Shown piece after piece: positions 18,643-26,861 of a stretch of DNA of 64,000 nucleotides. The DNA comes from Brevibacterium sp. 'Marine' (lineage in GTDB: Bacteria > Actinomycetota > Actinomycetes > Actinomycetales > Brevibacteriaceae). The notes beneath the pieces were generated by a model that saw nothing but the letters and a program-made list of their open reading frames with translations, did not search any database and was not told the DNA's origin. The stretch covers positions 4,092,001 through 4,156,000 of the forward strand of contig NZ_CP051626.1 of the NCBI RefSeq assembly GCF_012844365.1, written 5' to 3'. Positions within the stretch are counted from its first letter, which is position 1. Every line of letters begins with the position of its first letter. The position numbers and the translations under genes are program-made.

Positions 18643-19190
18643 GGTTCGGGTGCTCCTGCGTCCGGGGTCACGGCGGATTGCATACAAAACGGAATGTATA
18701 CAATCCTAAACACCTGTCCGGTCGAGTGCACATCGCTGTGTGCCATCTCTCGACTGAAATCATTCGACCGAAATCACCCGCAGAGCGATCACTCTGTTAT
18801 GCTGGAACTGTTCTCGCACAGAAATGTGCGGAGCAGATGGTGTCTCAAGAGCAGGTAGATTCGCTCGTCACCATGTGTTTGCCCGTCGGCGCGTGTCTGC
18901 CTTCCGCGCCCCTCATGATTTTTCCCAATTCAGTCGTTTGACGACTTCCGTCCGCACTTTCGAGTGCATGATCGAAACCGAGTATCCCCGCGATTTCGTC
19001 CGAGACAGAGACCTCACATCAGAGCCCTCATCCTCACCAGCGATTCCGAGTCCTCGGTTCACCCACAGATTTTCGTTGGATCTGCGTCTGAAGATCCAGT
19101 CCAGCCAGCGGGAAAGCCGGATCCAGCATTGGGTTCGACCATCACGATCGCAGCAGCGGTCATCAGTTAAAAAATAAGGATACAAAGATT
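18643..19190. other. AT-richer intergenic region between the LCP and cold-shock genes
   Basis: About 550 bases with divergent genes at both ends, so it must hold promoters for both. It is visibly less GC-rich than its surroundings. Near the LCP start, at about 18678-18699, GCATAC and GTATAC form an imperfect inverted repeat with a 10-base spacer, a possible operator. The last few hundred bases before the cold-shock gene are probably a long 5' leader, common for csp mRNAs. Open frames here have no ribosome sites or family resemblance. Confidence 0.5.
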
Positions 19191-19394
19191 ATGGCAACAG
19201 GTACCGTGAAATGGTTCAACGCGGAAAAGGGTTTCGGATTCATCCAGCCTGACGACGGTTCGGCTGACGTGTTCACCCACTTCTCCGCGATCGAAGCCAC
19301 CGGCTACCGCGAGCTCACCGAGGGTCAGAACGTCGAGTTCGACTCGGAGATGGGCTCCAAGGGCCTGCAGGCGACCCGCGTCCGCGGCCTCTGA
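19191..19394 (+). CDS. cspA: Cold-shock protein (CspA family)
   Basis: 67-residue single OB-fold RNA/DNA chaperone. RNP1 is KGFGFIQP and RNP2 is VFTHFSAI, both typical. The N-terminus [14 protein letters not shown] is the actinobacterial CspA form. An AAGGA ribosome site precedes the start in an A-rich stretch. The gene is single and followed by two hairpins. Expression is probably high and controlled through the leader mRNA. Confidence 0.96.
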   Translation: MATGTVKWFNAEKGFGFIQPDDGSADVFTHFSAIEATGYRELTEGQNVEFDSEMGSKGLQATRVRGL

Positions 19395-19411
19395 GACTCT
19401 TTGAGAGTCTC
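19393..19411 (+). terminator. Hairpin overlapping the cold-shock gene stop codon
   Basis: GAGACTC pairs with GAGTCTC around TTTGA, starting within the stop codon. A third segment, GAGACT at about 19417-19422, can pair with the middle arm instead, giving two mutually exclusive hairpins. This may be a terminator or an mRNA stability element. Confidence 0.5.
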
Positions 19412-19435
19412 ACCTAGAGACTTCTGAGATTCACC

Positions 19436-19478
19436 AGCGACCCTGCGTTCACCCACTTGGTGTGAACGCAGGGTCGCT
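19436..19478 (+). terminator. 17-bp perfect hairpin downstream of cspA
   Basis: A perfect 17-bp stem (19436-19452 with 19462-19478) with a 9-nt loop, 41 bases after the cspA stop. It is one of the strongest hairpins in the window and almost certainly a transcription terminator, although only a C/T-rich tail follows. Confidence 0.75.
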
Positions 19479-19492
19479 GTCATCTCCTCCCC

Positions 19493-19547
19493 AATTACTA
19501 CCCGACGGGGGCCCAGATACCTCGCGCGAGGTTGCTGAGCCGCCGTC
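19493..19547. repeat. 55-nt intergenic repeat, copy 1 (left arm only)
   Basis: Direct repeat of 20365-20419, 54 of 55 positions identical by eye. It contains the perfect 12-bp palindrome CCTCGCGCGAGG. Unlike copy 2, the sequence after the unit diverges, so the outer inverted arm is missing here. Confidence 0.8.
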
Positions 19548-19621
19548 ACCGGCGTTGACAGGCACCCTTGCTCTATTTAGAGTCGGTGCCAACGACCGTG
19601 AACCCTGACTATGGAGGAGCG

Positions 19622-19810
19622 ATGAAGCACTCGGTACTCACCGGTTGGATCGTCGCATTCACCCTGCTCGCCGCCGCCTGCATACTGAGTTCCCAGATGG
19701 CCCCGTTCCATGACTTTGCCGCGTTTCTGTGGTTCTTCGCCCTCGTACTCATGATCACAGCCACGACACTCGCGGTCATCCGTGACCGTCGGCGACGCCG
19801 ATCTGGCTGA
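19622..19810 (+). CDS. Small two-helix membrane protein, unknown function
   Basis: 62 residues. Two hydrophobic segments (WIVAFTLLAAACILSS and FLWFFALVLMITATTLAVI) are followed by a basic tail RDRRRRRSG, consistent with N-in or hairpin topology with the tail in the cytoplasm. The ATG at 19622 has GGAGG just ahead. It sits between repeat copy 1 and the acetyltransferase gene. No family was recognised. Confidence 0.65.
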   Translation: MKHSVLTGWIVAFTLLAAACILSSQMAPFHDFAAFLWFFALVLMITATTLAVIRDRRRRRSG

Positions 19811-19859
19811 ACACTCCGGCAGCTCCAGGCACATCGCCCCGCCCGGTTATCCTGAACTC

Positions 19860-20357
19860 ATGCCGCCCCGCAATACTCCTCGTCTGCACCTGCGGGAGAT
19901 GACCGACGACGATCTCGACGAGATGGCCGCCCTCCTCGGCGATCCGCGAGTGATGGAGTATTACCCTCACTCCAAAGACCGCACCGAGGCGGCTGAGTGG
20001 ATCCGCTGGAGCCGGCGCAATTACGCCGAGCACGGGTTCGGATTGTGGCTCGTCGAAACCCGGACCGGAGAATTCATCGGCGACTGCGGCCTCACCTGGC
20101 AGACCGTCAATGGCATCCCTCACCTCGAGGTCGGTTTTCAGGTGAAACCGTCCGCCCAAGGTAATGGGTTCGCCACCGAGGCGGCTCTGGCCTGCGTCGA
20201 TCACGCTCGAGAACTCGCCGTCAGTCCCGTCCTCGTCGCCATCATCCACCGAGACAATCGACCCTCGCAACGAGTGGCCGAGAAGCTCGGAATGCACCGC
20301 AATCCCGAACTCAGACACAAGTCCCCGGTCCATGACGTGTTCTCACTGGACCTGTGA
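19860..20357 (+). CDS. GNAT acetyltransferase (RimJ/RimL type)
   Basis: 165 residues. The start TPRLHLREMTDDDLDEM and the acetyl-CoA loop VKPSAQGNGFATEA (Q/R-x-x-G-x-G/A form) mark the RimJ/RimL branch, which N-acetylates proteins or small amines. The C-terminal NRPSQRVAEKLGM is typical. I chose ATG 19860; the upstream in-frame extension overlaps the small membrane protein gene and lacks similarity. It is convergent with a second GNAT gene across repeat copy 2. Confidence 0.9.
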   Translation: MPPRNTPRLHLREMTDDDLDEMAALLGDPRVMEYYPHSKDRTEAAEWIRWSRRNYAEHGFGLWLVETRTGEFIGDCGLTWQTVNGIPHLEVGFQVKPSAQGNGFATEAALACVDHARELAVSPVLVAIIHRDNRPSQRVAEKLGMHRNPELRHKSPVHDVFSLDL

Positions 20358-20363
20358 TCTCCC

Positions 20364-20431
20364 TAATTACTACCCGACGGGGCCCCAGATACCTCGCGCG
20401 AGGTTGCTGAGCCGCCGTCGGGTAGCAATTA
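20364..20431. repeat. 55-nt intergenic repeat, copy 2, within a 17-bp inverted repeat
   Basis: The left arm 20364-20380 pairs with 20415-20431 in 16 of 17 positions, enclosing the CCTCGCGCGAGG palindrome. The right arm contains the stop codon of the reverse-strand acetyltransferase gene. Lying between two convergent genes, it can serve as a shared terminator. The near-identical copy 872 bases away suggests a mobile or REP-like element. Confidence 0.8.
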
Positions 20432-21073
20432 ATGGTTGTTTAGGAGGGCGAGGAAGTCGTCGACTCCGCTGAGGTCGATGTCGTTTCGCCGTCTGGTTTC
20501 CCACGCTTCGCGGGTCAGGCGCCAGCGTTGGATGAGGCCCGGCTCGCCTCGGCGGATGTCCCATTCGACGCCGTTGTGCTCATAACCCAGGTTCTCGGAT
20601 ACACGGTTCGACCCGACGTTGTCGACGAAGGCATCGGAACCGGCCTCTCTCGCCCCGAGTCCGGCGAAGGCGAGATGCAGCAGAGCACTGCGCATCTCCG
20701 TGCCGAGGCCGCGACCACGCACATCCGTCGACAGCCAGGAGAAGGTGGCGAAGGTGCCGCAGGTATCGAACTTCTCGGCAATGAGGTCCTGCATCCCCAC
20801 GGGCTCACCGTCGACGATCACGGCGAACGCCAACCGGAACTCGGCGGGAGAGAAACGCCCGCGTCCGCGCCACACACTCTGGAGCCATCTGCTCACCCGC
20901 ACGTCCGGGTCGGATTCGTAGAACGACATCGGATCATCGTAGGGAGCGGGTTCCGCGAAGACCTTGCCATCGCGGACCAGCGGAGCAAGTTCCGCCAACC
21001 TCTCATCACTGGCACCGACGAGCTCGAGTCGGGGCGTCCTCACCCTAATCTGCAGTGGCGGGTAGCCGATCAT
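20429..21073 (-). CDS. GNAT acetyltransferase
   Basis: 214 residues. RTPRLELVGASDE at the N-terminus, TDVRGRGLGTEMRSALLHLAF as the acetyl-CoA-binding helix, and DNVGSNRVSENLGYEHNGVEWDIRRG near the end place it in the RimJ/RimL-like GNAT group. Its substrate is unknown. It is convergent with the preceding GNAT gene but only distantly similar to it, so it is not a recent duplication. Confidence 0.88.
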   Translation of the reverse strand: MIGYPPLQIRVRTPRLELVGASDERLAELAPLVRDGKVFAEPAPYDDPMSFYESDPDVRVSRWLQSVWRGRGRFSPAEFRLAFAVIVDGEPVGMQDLIAEKFDTCGTFATFSWLSTDVRGRGLGTEMRSALLHLAFAGLGAREAGSDAFVDNVGSNRVSENLGYEHNGVEWDIRRGEPGLIQRWRLTREAWETRRRNDIDLSGVDDFLALLNNH

Positions 21074-21171
21074 GCAACCAACCTAAGCCAGCCGGCCCGA
21101 ATCCACAATGGTCAGGCGACTGCGGGTAGCGTAGGGATCGACTCCCAGATGCCGATGACAGGTGGTGGCCC

Positions 21172-21798
21172 ATGACCGAACTCGATCGCCCGACCCCGAC
21201 GACCGTCCTCTTCGACCTCGGCAATGTGCTCATCGGCTGGGACCAGACAGGACCTCTGGCCGATCGCATGAGTGCCGAGGACTGGCTGTCCTTCGCCGAG
21301 GCGGCCGACTTCCCCGCGCTCAACACCGCAGCTGATTCCGGGGTTCCGATCACCGAGATCATCGAACGCGCCGCCGAGGCGGATCCCCACCACGGTGAGA
21401 TCGTCGCCGGCTACTACGAGCACTTCGAAAAGTCGCTGACTGGTCCGATCGACGGCATGGCCGAGATCGTCGCGCAGCTGCGCGACTCCGGCATCCGCCT
21501 GCTCGGACTCTCGAACTGGTCGGCCGAGACCATTCATCACGCTCCCGCCGTCGCCCCGGCGATCAGTGAACTCGAAGACATCGTCGTCTCGGGCCGAGTC
21601 GGCCTCGTCAAACCCGATCCGGCGATCTTCGAACTGACCCGAGACCGTTTCGGCCTCGACCCGGCCCGAACGGTCTTCGTCGATGATCTGCCCGCCAACG
21701 TGGAGGCAGCCGAAAGCCTCGGCTTCATCGGCCATGTGTTCTCAGGAGCCGCCGAGCTGCGGACGGATCTTGCCGAACGAGGGCTGCTCACTCCCTAG
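21172..21798 (+). CDS. HAD-superfamily hydrolase (YihX-like)
   Basis: 208 residues. Motif I is VLFDLGNVLIGWD, in which the usual second Asp is replaced by Asn-Val, as in the YihX/dehalogenase-like branch. Motif II is LGLSNWS, motif III the Lys in GLVKPDP, and motif IV FVDDLPANVEAA. Such enzymes dephosphorylate sugar phosphates or remove halogens. The start at 21172 is close behind the divergent acetyltransferase promoter. It is probably an independent unit. Confidence 0.9.
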   Translation: MTELDRPTPTTVLFDLGNVLIGWDQTGPLADRMSAEDWLSFAEAADFPALNTAADSGVPITEIIERAAEADPHHGEIVAGYYEHFEKSLTGPIDGMAEIVAQLRDSGIRLLGLSNWSAETIHHAPAVAPAISELEDIVVSGRVGLVKPDPAIFELTRDRFGLDPARTVFVDDLPANVEAAESLGFIGHVFSGAAELRTDLAERGLLTP

Positions 21799-21909
21799 GA
21801 CGGTCACTTCGCACCGTCGGATCAGCGCCCCTGAACGGGCCCCTCCCCGCTGATACCGTGAACTCATCCGCGCCTGGAGACTCCACCCGCCGCCTGAACA
21901 GGAGACACG

Positions 21910-23133
21910 ATGACGACACCCGCATTCCTCGACTCCATCGATTCCCAGCTGGACTGGCAGCGTGAGGTCTACAAAGACCTTCACCGCCACCCTGAAGTCA
22001 GCCTCGACGAGCACAGGACCGCCGAGCGCCTCGCCGCAGAGCTCAACGAACTCGGCCTCGAAGTCACCCGGATCTCGGATACCGGGCTGGTGGCCGTCAT
22101 CGACAACGGCACCGGGCCCACCGTTCTCGCACGAGCCGATATCGATGCCCTCCCCGTCACCGAAGACACCGGCCTCGACTTCGCGTCCGAGGTCGACGGA
22201 GTCATGCACGCCTGCGGTCACGATATGCATGCCGCCGCTCTCCTCGGCGCGGTCCGACTGCTCAAAGAGAACCAAGATGCCTGGTCAGGCACGTATATCG
22301 CGCTCTTCCAGCCGGCAGAGGAGAACGCGGCCGGGGCGAAGGCGATGATCGGCGACGGGCTGACGGACAGGGTTCCGACCCCCGATGTGGCCCTGGCCCA
22401 GCATGTCATGCCGCTGCCGGCCGGCACGATCTTCACCGCCTCCGGTCCGGTAATGTCGGCCGGTGATTCGGTGAAGATCACGGTCTTCGGCCGCGGCGCC
22501 CACGGGTCGATGCCGCACCTGTCCGTCGACCCCGTGGTGCTCGCGGCCTCGATCGTGCTGCGCCTGCAGACCATCGTGTCCCGGGAGACCGAACCGGGTG
22601 AGTTCGCCGTCGTCACCGTCGGTGCGTCGAACGCCGGATCGAAGTCGAACATCATCCCAGATCGCGCCGAGCTGCTGCTCAATGTCCGCACCTACGACAC
22701 CGCGGTGCGGGCGAGGGTCATCGCGTCGATCGAGCGCATCGTCCGCGGCGAATGCGAGGCCGCCGGGACCCCGAAGGAACCGACGTTCGAGTACTTCGAC
22801 CAGTTCCCGCTGACGGACAACAGTGAGGCCGTCAATGACACCGTCACCGAGGCGCTCACCGAGTACTTCGGCGCCGAGGCGGTGCTCGAGGCGACACCTG
22901 CGACCGCGTCCGAGGACTTCAGCGAGCTGCCGAATGCCTTCGGCATCCCCTATGCCTATTGGTTCGTCGGGTCCTTCGATGCCGAGAAGTACCAGGCCGC
23001 CGAGGAGGCCGGAACCGTGCTCACGGATATTCCGGCCAATCATTCGCCGTTCTTCGCCCCCGAACTCGACCCGACACTCGAGATTGCGACGAAGGCACAG
23101 GTCGTCGGCGCCTTGGCCTACCTCGGCGGCTGA
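21910..23133 (+). CDS. M20 family amidohydrolase (hippurate/IAA-amino acid hydrolase type)
   Basis: 407 residues. LHRHPEVSLDEHRTAERL at the N-terminus and the metal motif HACGHDMHAAALLGA near residue 100 are hallmarks of the M20D amidohydrolases that split N-acyl amino acids. The dimerisation domain insert (GRGAHGSMPHLSVDPV) and the late metal ligand region (SEDFSELPN, and His in ANHSPFF) are present. Length is normal. It has a short upstream gap to the HAD gene and probably its own promoter. Confidence 0.93.
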   Translation: MTTPAFLDSIDSQLDWQREVYKDLHRHPEVSLDEHRTAERLAAELNELGLEVTRISDTGLVAVIDNGTGPTVLARADIDALPVTEDTGLDFASEVDGVMHACGHDMHAAALLGAVRLLKENQDAWSGTYIALFQPAEENAAGAKAMIGDGLTDRVPTPDVALAQHVMPLPAGTIFTASGPVMSAGDSVKITVFGRGAHGSMPHLSVDPVVLAASIVLRLQTIVSRETEPGEFAVVTVGASNAGSKSNIIPDRAELLLNVRTYDTAVRARVIASIERIVRGECEAAGTPKEPTFEYFDQFPLTDNSEAVNDTVTEALTEYFGAEAVLEATPATASEDFSELPNAFGIPYAYWFVGSFDAEKYQAAEEAGTVLTDIPANHSPFFAPELDPTLEIATKAQVVGALAYLGG

Positions 23134-23200
23134 GCTCGCCTGGCCTGCCCGCGGCCCGGGAGCGGTCGCGCGGAGACAGCAGGCTCACTGATCGGTTGTC

Positions 23201-23650
23201 TCACTCGTCGATCGTGCGCACGACGTGTGCCGGTGATCCGACGACGACGGCCCGGGCCGGCTCCATCTCATGGTTGAGGGTGGCCAGCATCGTGTTGTGC
23301 CCGATGAGCGTGTCATCGCCGATCGTGACGCCGCCCTGGTCCTGGAAGCTGCACCCGGAATTGATGAAGATCCGCTGCCCCAGGGTGATGTTCTTCCCGA
23401 AGTCCGAGCGGAACGGGGGAAACATCGTCACGGACGGATCGATCGGGCGGCCCGTCAGTTCGGCCAGCAGCGCTCGAACCTCATCGGGTTCGTGATAGCT
23501 GCCGTTGATCTCGGCCGTGATGCGCAGCGCTTCCTGGCTGGTGCGGTGCATGACCTCGTGCAATGGTGAACCGACTGTGATCGTCTCTCCGGCGTTGAGC
23601 GCTGTGAGCAGATCGTTCAGTTCCACCGTGTCACCTTCTCCCGCCGACAC
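23201..23650 (-). CDS. Maltose/galactoside O-acetyltransferase-like protein, internally shortened
   Basis: 149 residues, hexapeptide-repeat family. The N-terminal cap and the first left-handed helix turns are intact (FRSDFGKNITLGQRIFINSGC, GVTIGDDTLIGHN, then ATLNHE with the catalytic His). Family members then have PAR followed by about 35-40 residues of further hexapeptide turns before the final VVGSPA. Here PARA is joined directly to VVVGSPAHVVR. The frame stays open, so this looks like an in-frame deletion. It may be inactive or folded with fewer coils. Confidence 0.8.
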   Translation of the reverse strand: MSAGEGDTVELNDLLTALNAGETITVGSPLHEVMHRTSQEALRITAEINGSYHEPDEVRALLAELTGRPIDPSVTMFPPFRSDFGKNITLGQRIFINSGCSFQDQGGVTIGDDTLIGHNTMLATLNHEMEPARAVVVGSPAHVVRTIDE

Positions 23651-23662
23651 CTGATGACGTAC

Positions 23663-24685
23663 TTATGGTTTGAGCAGGACCTTGACGGCTTCGCGACTGT
23701 CCATCGCCGCATAGGCGGTCGCGGCGTCGTCGAGGCTCATCGTCTGGTCGAAGACCTTGCCCGGGTCGATCGTTCTGTTCCAGATGAGGTCGATGAGGTC
23801 CGGCAGGAAACGGCGAACCGGTGCCGGCCCGCCGTGCAGGTGAACGAGGCCGAAGAACAGCTCCCCTCCGGGCAGTTCGACGTCGTGTGAGACGCCGACA
23901 TAGCCGACGTGACCGCCCGGTCGGGTCGACTGGATCGCCTGCATCATCGATTCCTGTGAGCCGACCGCCTCGATGGCGCTGTGGACGCCGAGCCCGTCGG
24001 TGAGTTCCCTGATCTTCGCCACTCCGGCGTCGCCGCGTTCTTCGACGATATGGGTGGCACCGAATTCGCGGGCGAGGTTCTGCCTGTCGGCGTGACGGCT
24101 CATGGCGATGATCGTCTCCGCCCCCATCTGCTTGGCCGCGAGGACTCCCATCAGTCCGACCGCGCCATCACCGATGACGGCGACCGATTTCCCGGGTCCC
24201 ACCTCGGCGGCGTCCGCGGCGAACCACCCGGTGCCGAGCACATCGGATGCGGCCAGCAGGGACGGGATGAGGTCGTCATCGGGATGTCCCGGCGTGGCGA
24301 CCAGGGTGCCGTCGGCATGGGGGATGCGGGCGAATTCGGCCTGGGTGCCGATCCCACCGTCGACGAACATGCCGTTGACGCAGCGTGACTGGTAGCCGGC
24401 GGCGCAGATCTGGCAGGTGTTGTCCGAGATGACGAATGATCCGACGACGAAGTCACCGGGTTTGACGGTGCGCACCTCGTCGCCGACCTGATCGACGATG
24501 CCGACGTATTCGTGGCCCATCAGCTGCTGGTCCGGTGCGTCCGCACCACGGTAGGGCCACAGGTCCGATCCGCAGACACAAGCGGCCACAACACGAATGA
24601 CCGCATCGGTGGGTGCCTCGATGGTCGGATCGGGTCGTTCTTCGACCCGGACGTCGCCGGGCCCGTGCATGATCACTCCGCGCAT
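23663..24685 (-). CDS. Zinc-dependent alcohol dehydrogenase (MDR family)
   Basis: 340 residues. The catalytic zinc site is seen as CGSDLWPYRG and GHEYVG. A cysteine-containing structural-zinc region follows (CQICAAGYQSRC). The NAD(P) motif is VAVIGDGAVGLMGVLAAKQMG. The GroES-like N-terminal and Rossmann C-terminal domains have usual lengths. It lies 12 bases ahead of the acetyltransferase gene and behind an XRE-type regulator on the same strand, which may control it. Confidence 0.92.
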   Translation of the reverse strand: MRGVIMHGPGDVRVEERPDPTIEAPTDAVIRVVAACVCGSDLWPYRGADAPDQQLMGHEYVGIVDQVGDEVRTVKPGDFVVGSFVISDNTCQICAAGYQSRCVNGMFVDGGIGTQAEFARIPHADGTLVATPGHPDDDLIPSLLAASDVLGTGWFAADAAEVGPGKSVAVIGDGAVGLMGVLAAKQMGAETIIAMSRHADRQNLAREFGATHIVEERGDAGVAKIRELTDGLGVHSAIEAVGSQESMMQAIQSTRPGGHVGYVGVSHDVELPGGELFFGLVHLHGGPAPVRRFLPDLIDLIWNRTIDPGKVFDQTMSLDDAATAYAAMDSREAVKVLLKP

Positions 24686-24731
24686 TGTTCTCTCCTTGAA
24701 ACGTTCGGTTCTTCGGTTCTGTTTGTCAGGC

Positions 24732-25667
24732 TCAGCCCCGCGGACGATTCACGTCCGCTTCGGCGTCGGTCTGGGTTCGGTCTCCCGCGAGACCGAAATC
24801 GGGGTGGTGGTTGGTGTCCGATGCCGCCCAGGAAGCGAGCAGACGCACCCGCTGCTCCGAATCCGACCCCGGTTCCGGGGTGTAGATGATCAGCGCGAGT
24901 CCGTCTTCGGCGGTGATTCGCAGCTCTTCGAAGGCGAGGTCGAGTTCACCGACGACGGGATGGTTGAAGCGCTTCATTCCCGTCCCGTGTGTGCGGACGT
25001 CGTGCTGGGCCCACAGCGTTCTGAACGTCTCGCTCTGGGTCGACAGCTCACCGACGAGGTCCTGGATCCCGCGATTGTGCGGATCCTTCCCTGCCGCACT
25101 CCGGATGATCGCCACGCACATCTGGGCGAAGAGGTCCCAATCCGGATAGAAGTCCCTCGAGGCGGGGTCGAGGAATTGGAATCGCGCCAGGTTCGGTGTC
25201 CGGCCGCCATCTCCGATGATCGGTGAATAGAATGCGCGGCCGAGGTCGTTGACGGCGACCATGTCCTGCATATCGTTGCGGACGAAGGCGATCGAGTCCG
25301 TGATCGAATCGAGCATCCAGAACAGCGTCTCGTGCGGGGGACGCTGGACGGTCACTGGTCGGCGCCTGCGACCCGAGGTCGGGATGCCGTCGGCGGCGCG
25401 GGCAAGATCGACGAGGTGGCTCCGCTCGGTGTCGTCGAGCATGAGGGCCTCGGACAGTGCTTCGAGGACTGCCGCGGATGCCCCTGCGATGGCGCCGCGT
25501 TCGAGCTTCGAATAGTACTCGACGCTCAGTCCTGCCAGCGCCGCGACCTCGCTGCGACGCAGTCCCGGAACCCGTCTCGTGCCGTGTGAGGGAAGGCCCA
25601 CGCGATCGGGGGTGATCTTCGCCCGCCGCGACATGAGGAATTCGCGTACTTCGGCTCGGTTGTCCAT
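24732..25667 (-). CDS. XRE-family regulator with MmyB-like ligand domain
   Basis: 311 residues. The N-terminal HTH is visible as GLRRSEVAALAGLSVEYYSKLERG near residues 36-59. The rest matches the MmyB-like ligand domain found in many actinobacterial regulators (FWMLDSITDSIAFVRNDMQDMVAVN, then TLWAQHDVRTHGTGMKRFNHPVVG), thought to bind fatty acids. It precedes the alcohol dehydrogenase gene on the same strand by 46 bases, so it probably regulates it. Confidence 0.9.
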   Translation of the reverse strand: MDNRAEVREFLMSRRAKITPDRVGLPSHGTRRVPGLRRSEVAALAGLSVEYYSKLERGAIAGASAAVLEALSEALMLDDTERSHLVDLARAADGIPTSGRRRRPVTVQRPPHETLFWMLDSITDSIAFVRNDMQDMVAVNDLGRAFYSPIIGDGGRTPNLARFQFLDPASRDFYPDWDLFAQMCVAIIRSAAGKDPHNRGIQDLVGELSTQSETFRTLWAQHDVRTHGTGMKRFNHPVVGELDLAFEELRITAEDGLALIIYTPEPGSDSEQRVRLLASWAASDTNHHPDFGLAGDRTQTDAEADVNRPRG

Positions 25668-25743
25668 GTTTCCAGGTTAGACGTGTTCTCGCCTGTGAGG
25701 GATACCCTGTCAGGGAACCTCTGAGCCGCATCGAGGGTCTCTC

Positions 25744-26223
25744 CTACGACATCGTTCCCTGCGGTTCGGGCATCCGATCCCGGTCATAGGTGATCGTCGA
25801 ATACCCATGGGGAATCGGGGTGCCGTCCGCATCGACCCCGACGAACACGATCTTGTCGATGCTGAGGATGGATCTGCGCGTGATCATATTGCGCACCCGG
25901 GCCCTCATCGTCAGTGAGGTTCGCCCGAAATGCGTGGCGATGAGTCCCATCTCGATGAGATCGCCCTCCCTCGCCGAAGCCTGGAAGTCGATCTCCGAGA
26001 TCAGTTTCGTCACGACCCGGTGATTGCCGAGCTGGATGATCGCATAGATCGCAGCCTCCTCGTCGATCCATCGCAGCAGGCTGCCGCCGAAGAGGGAACC
26101 GTTGGCGTTGAGGTCTTCGGGCCGGACCCATTTGCGGGTGTAGAAGTTCATGCTTTCCGCATGGTGGGCGGGACTCGCGGGCTGGCCGACGGGACTTTCG
26201 GTGAACTGTGCCGTGTCTGTCAT
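25744..26223 (-). CDS. Acyl-CoA thioesterase (hotdog fold, YciA-like)
   Basis: 159 residues. The hotdog-fold signature NANGSLFGGSLLRWIDEEAAIYA contains the Asn/Asp active-site residues of the YciA/BACH group, followed by EIDFQASAREGDLIEMG. It hydrolyses acyl-CoA to free acid and CoA. It appears monocistronic, with the SRPBCC gene following the next gap on the same strand. Confidence 0.92.
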   Translation of the reverse strand: MTDTAQFTESPVGQPASPAHHAESMNFYTRKWVRPEDLNANGSLFGGSLLRWIDEEAAIYAIIQLGNHRVVTKLISEIDFQASAREGDLIEMGLIATHFGRTSLTMRARVRNMITRRSILSIDKIVFVGVDADGTPIPHGYSTITYDRDRMPEPQGTMS

Positions 26224-26268
26224 GAGATCAGGCTAGCGAGGCGATGTTTCGCCCTCGTTTCGATCGCG

Positions 26269-26769
26269 TCACCGCTTTTCGACGTCGTCCTTCAACGCCG
26301 TGAGAGTCCGCCGGATATTCAGTCGCTGGAAGTCCGCGAAGCTCCTCCCGCGTGTGACGATGTGGTCGAAGACCCAGGCCAGAGGGTCGGGCCAGCCTCG
26401 GCGGTCATCGGTCCACGTCTCGGTCACTCGAGTCGCCTCACCGAGGTCCTCGAAGTCGTATGCCCAACTGGCGTTCGCTCCTTCGAGGCTCGGAGTGCGG
26501 GGGCCGATCCGGCGCACCGTGAAGGCGAACCGCTTGCCCGGTACGGAGTCGGTGACGACGCATTCGGTCACCCAGGTCGCCGGCCCGCGTCGGTTCGTCC
26601 CTTCGAAGACGTCGCCCGCTGTCAGGGGACCTGCGGATGACTGAGTGCTGGCTCCGGTGTTCTCCGGACTCCATCGGGCCATCTGGGTCGGGTCGGCGAT
26701 CTGCTCCCAGAGCGCGGTGGCGTCGACTCCGATCACCATACTGTCGCTGACCTGCATCGTTCGCGTCAT
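26269..26769 (-). CDS. SRPBCC (START/Bet v1-like) family protein
   Basis: 166 residues. VIGVDATALWEQIADPTQMARWSPEN at the N-terminus and the later WAYDFEDLGEATRVTETWTD are typical of the polyketide cyclase/dehydrase 2 group of ligand-binding proteins. Function is unknown. It is divergent from the winged-helix gene at 26862, sharing about 90 bases of promoter region. Confidence 0.85.
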   Translation of the reverse strand: MTRTMQVSDSMVIGVDATALWEQIADPTQMARWSPENTGASTQSSAGPLTAGDVFEGTNRRGPATWVTECVVTDSVPGKRFAFTVRRIGPRTPSLEGANASWAYDFEDLGEATRVTETWTDDRRGWPDPLAWVFDHIVTRGRSFADFQRLNIRRTLTALKDDVEKR

Positions 26770-26861
26770 CGTCGTCCCTTCTCATTGTGGTCGTGCACGC
26801 ACCAGAAGACGGCCGAGCACGTGGCCCCATTCAAACATGGGTCCTGAGCTAGCCTGGGCAC

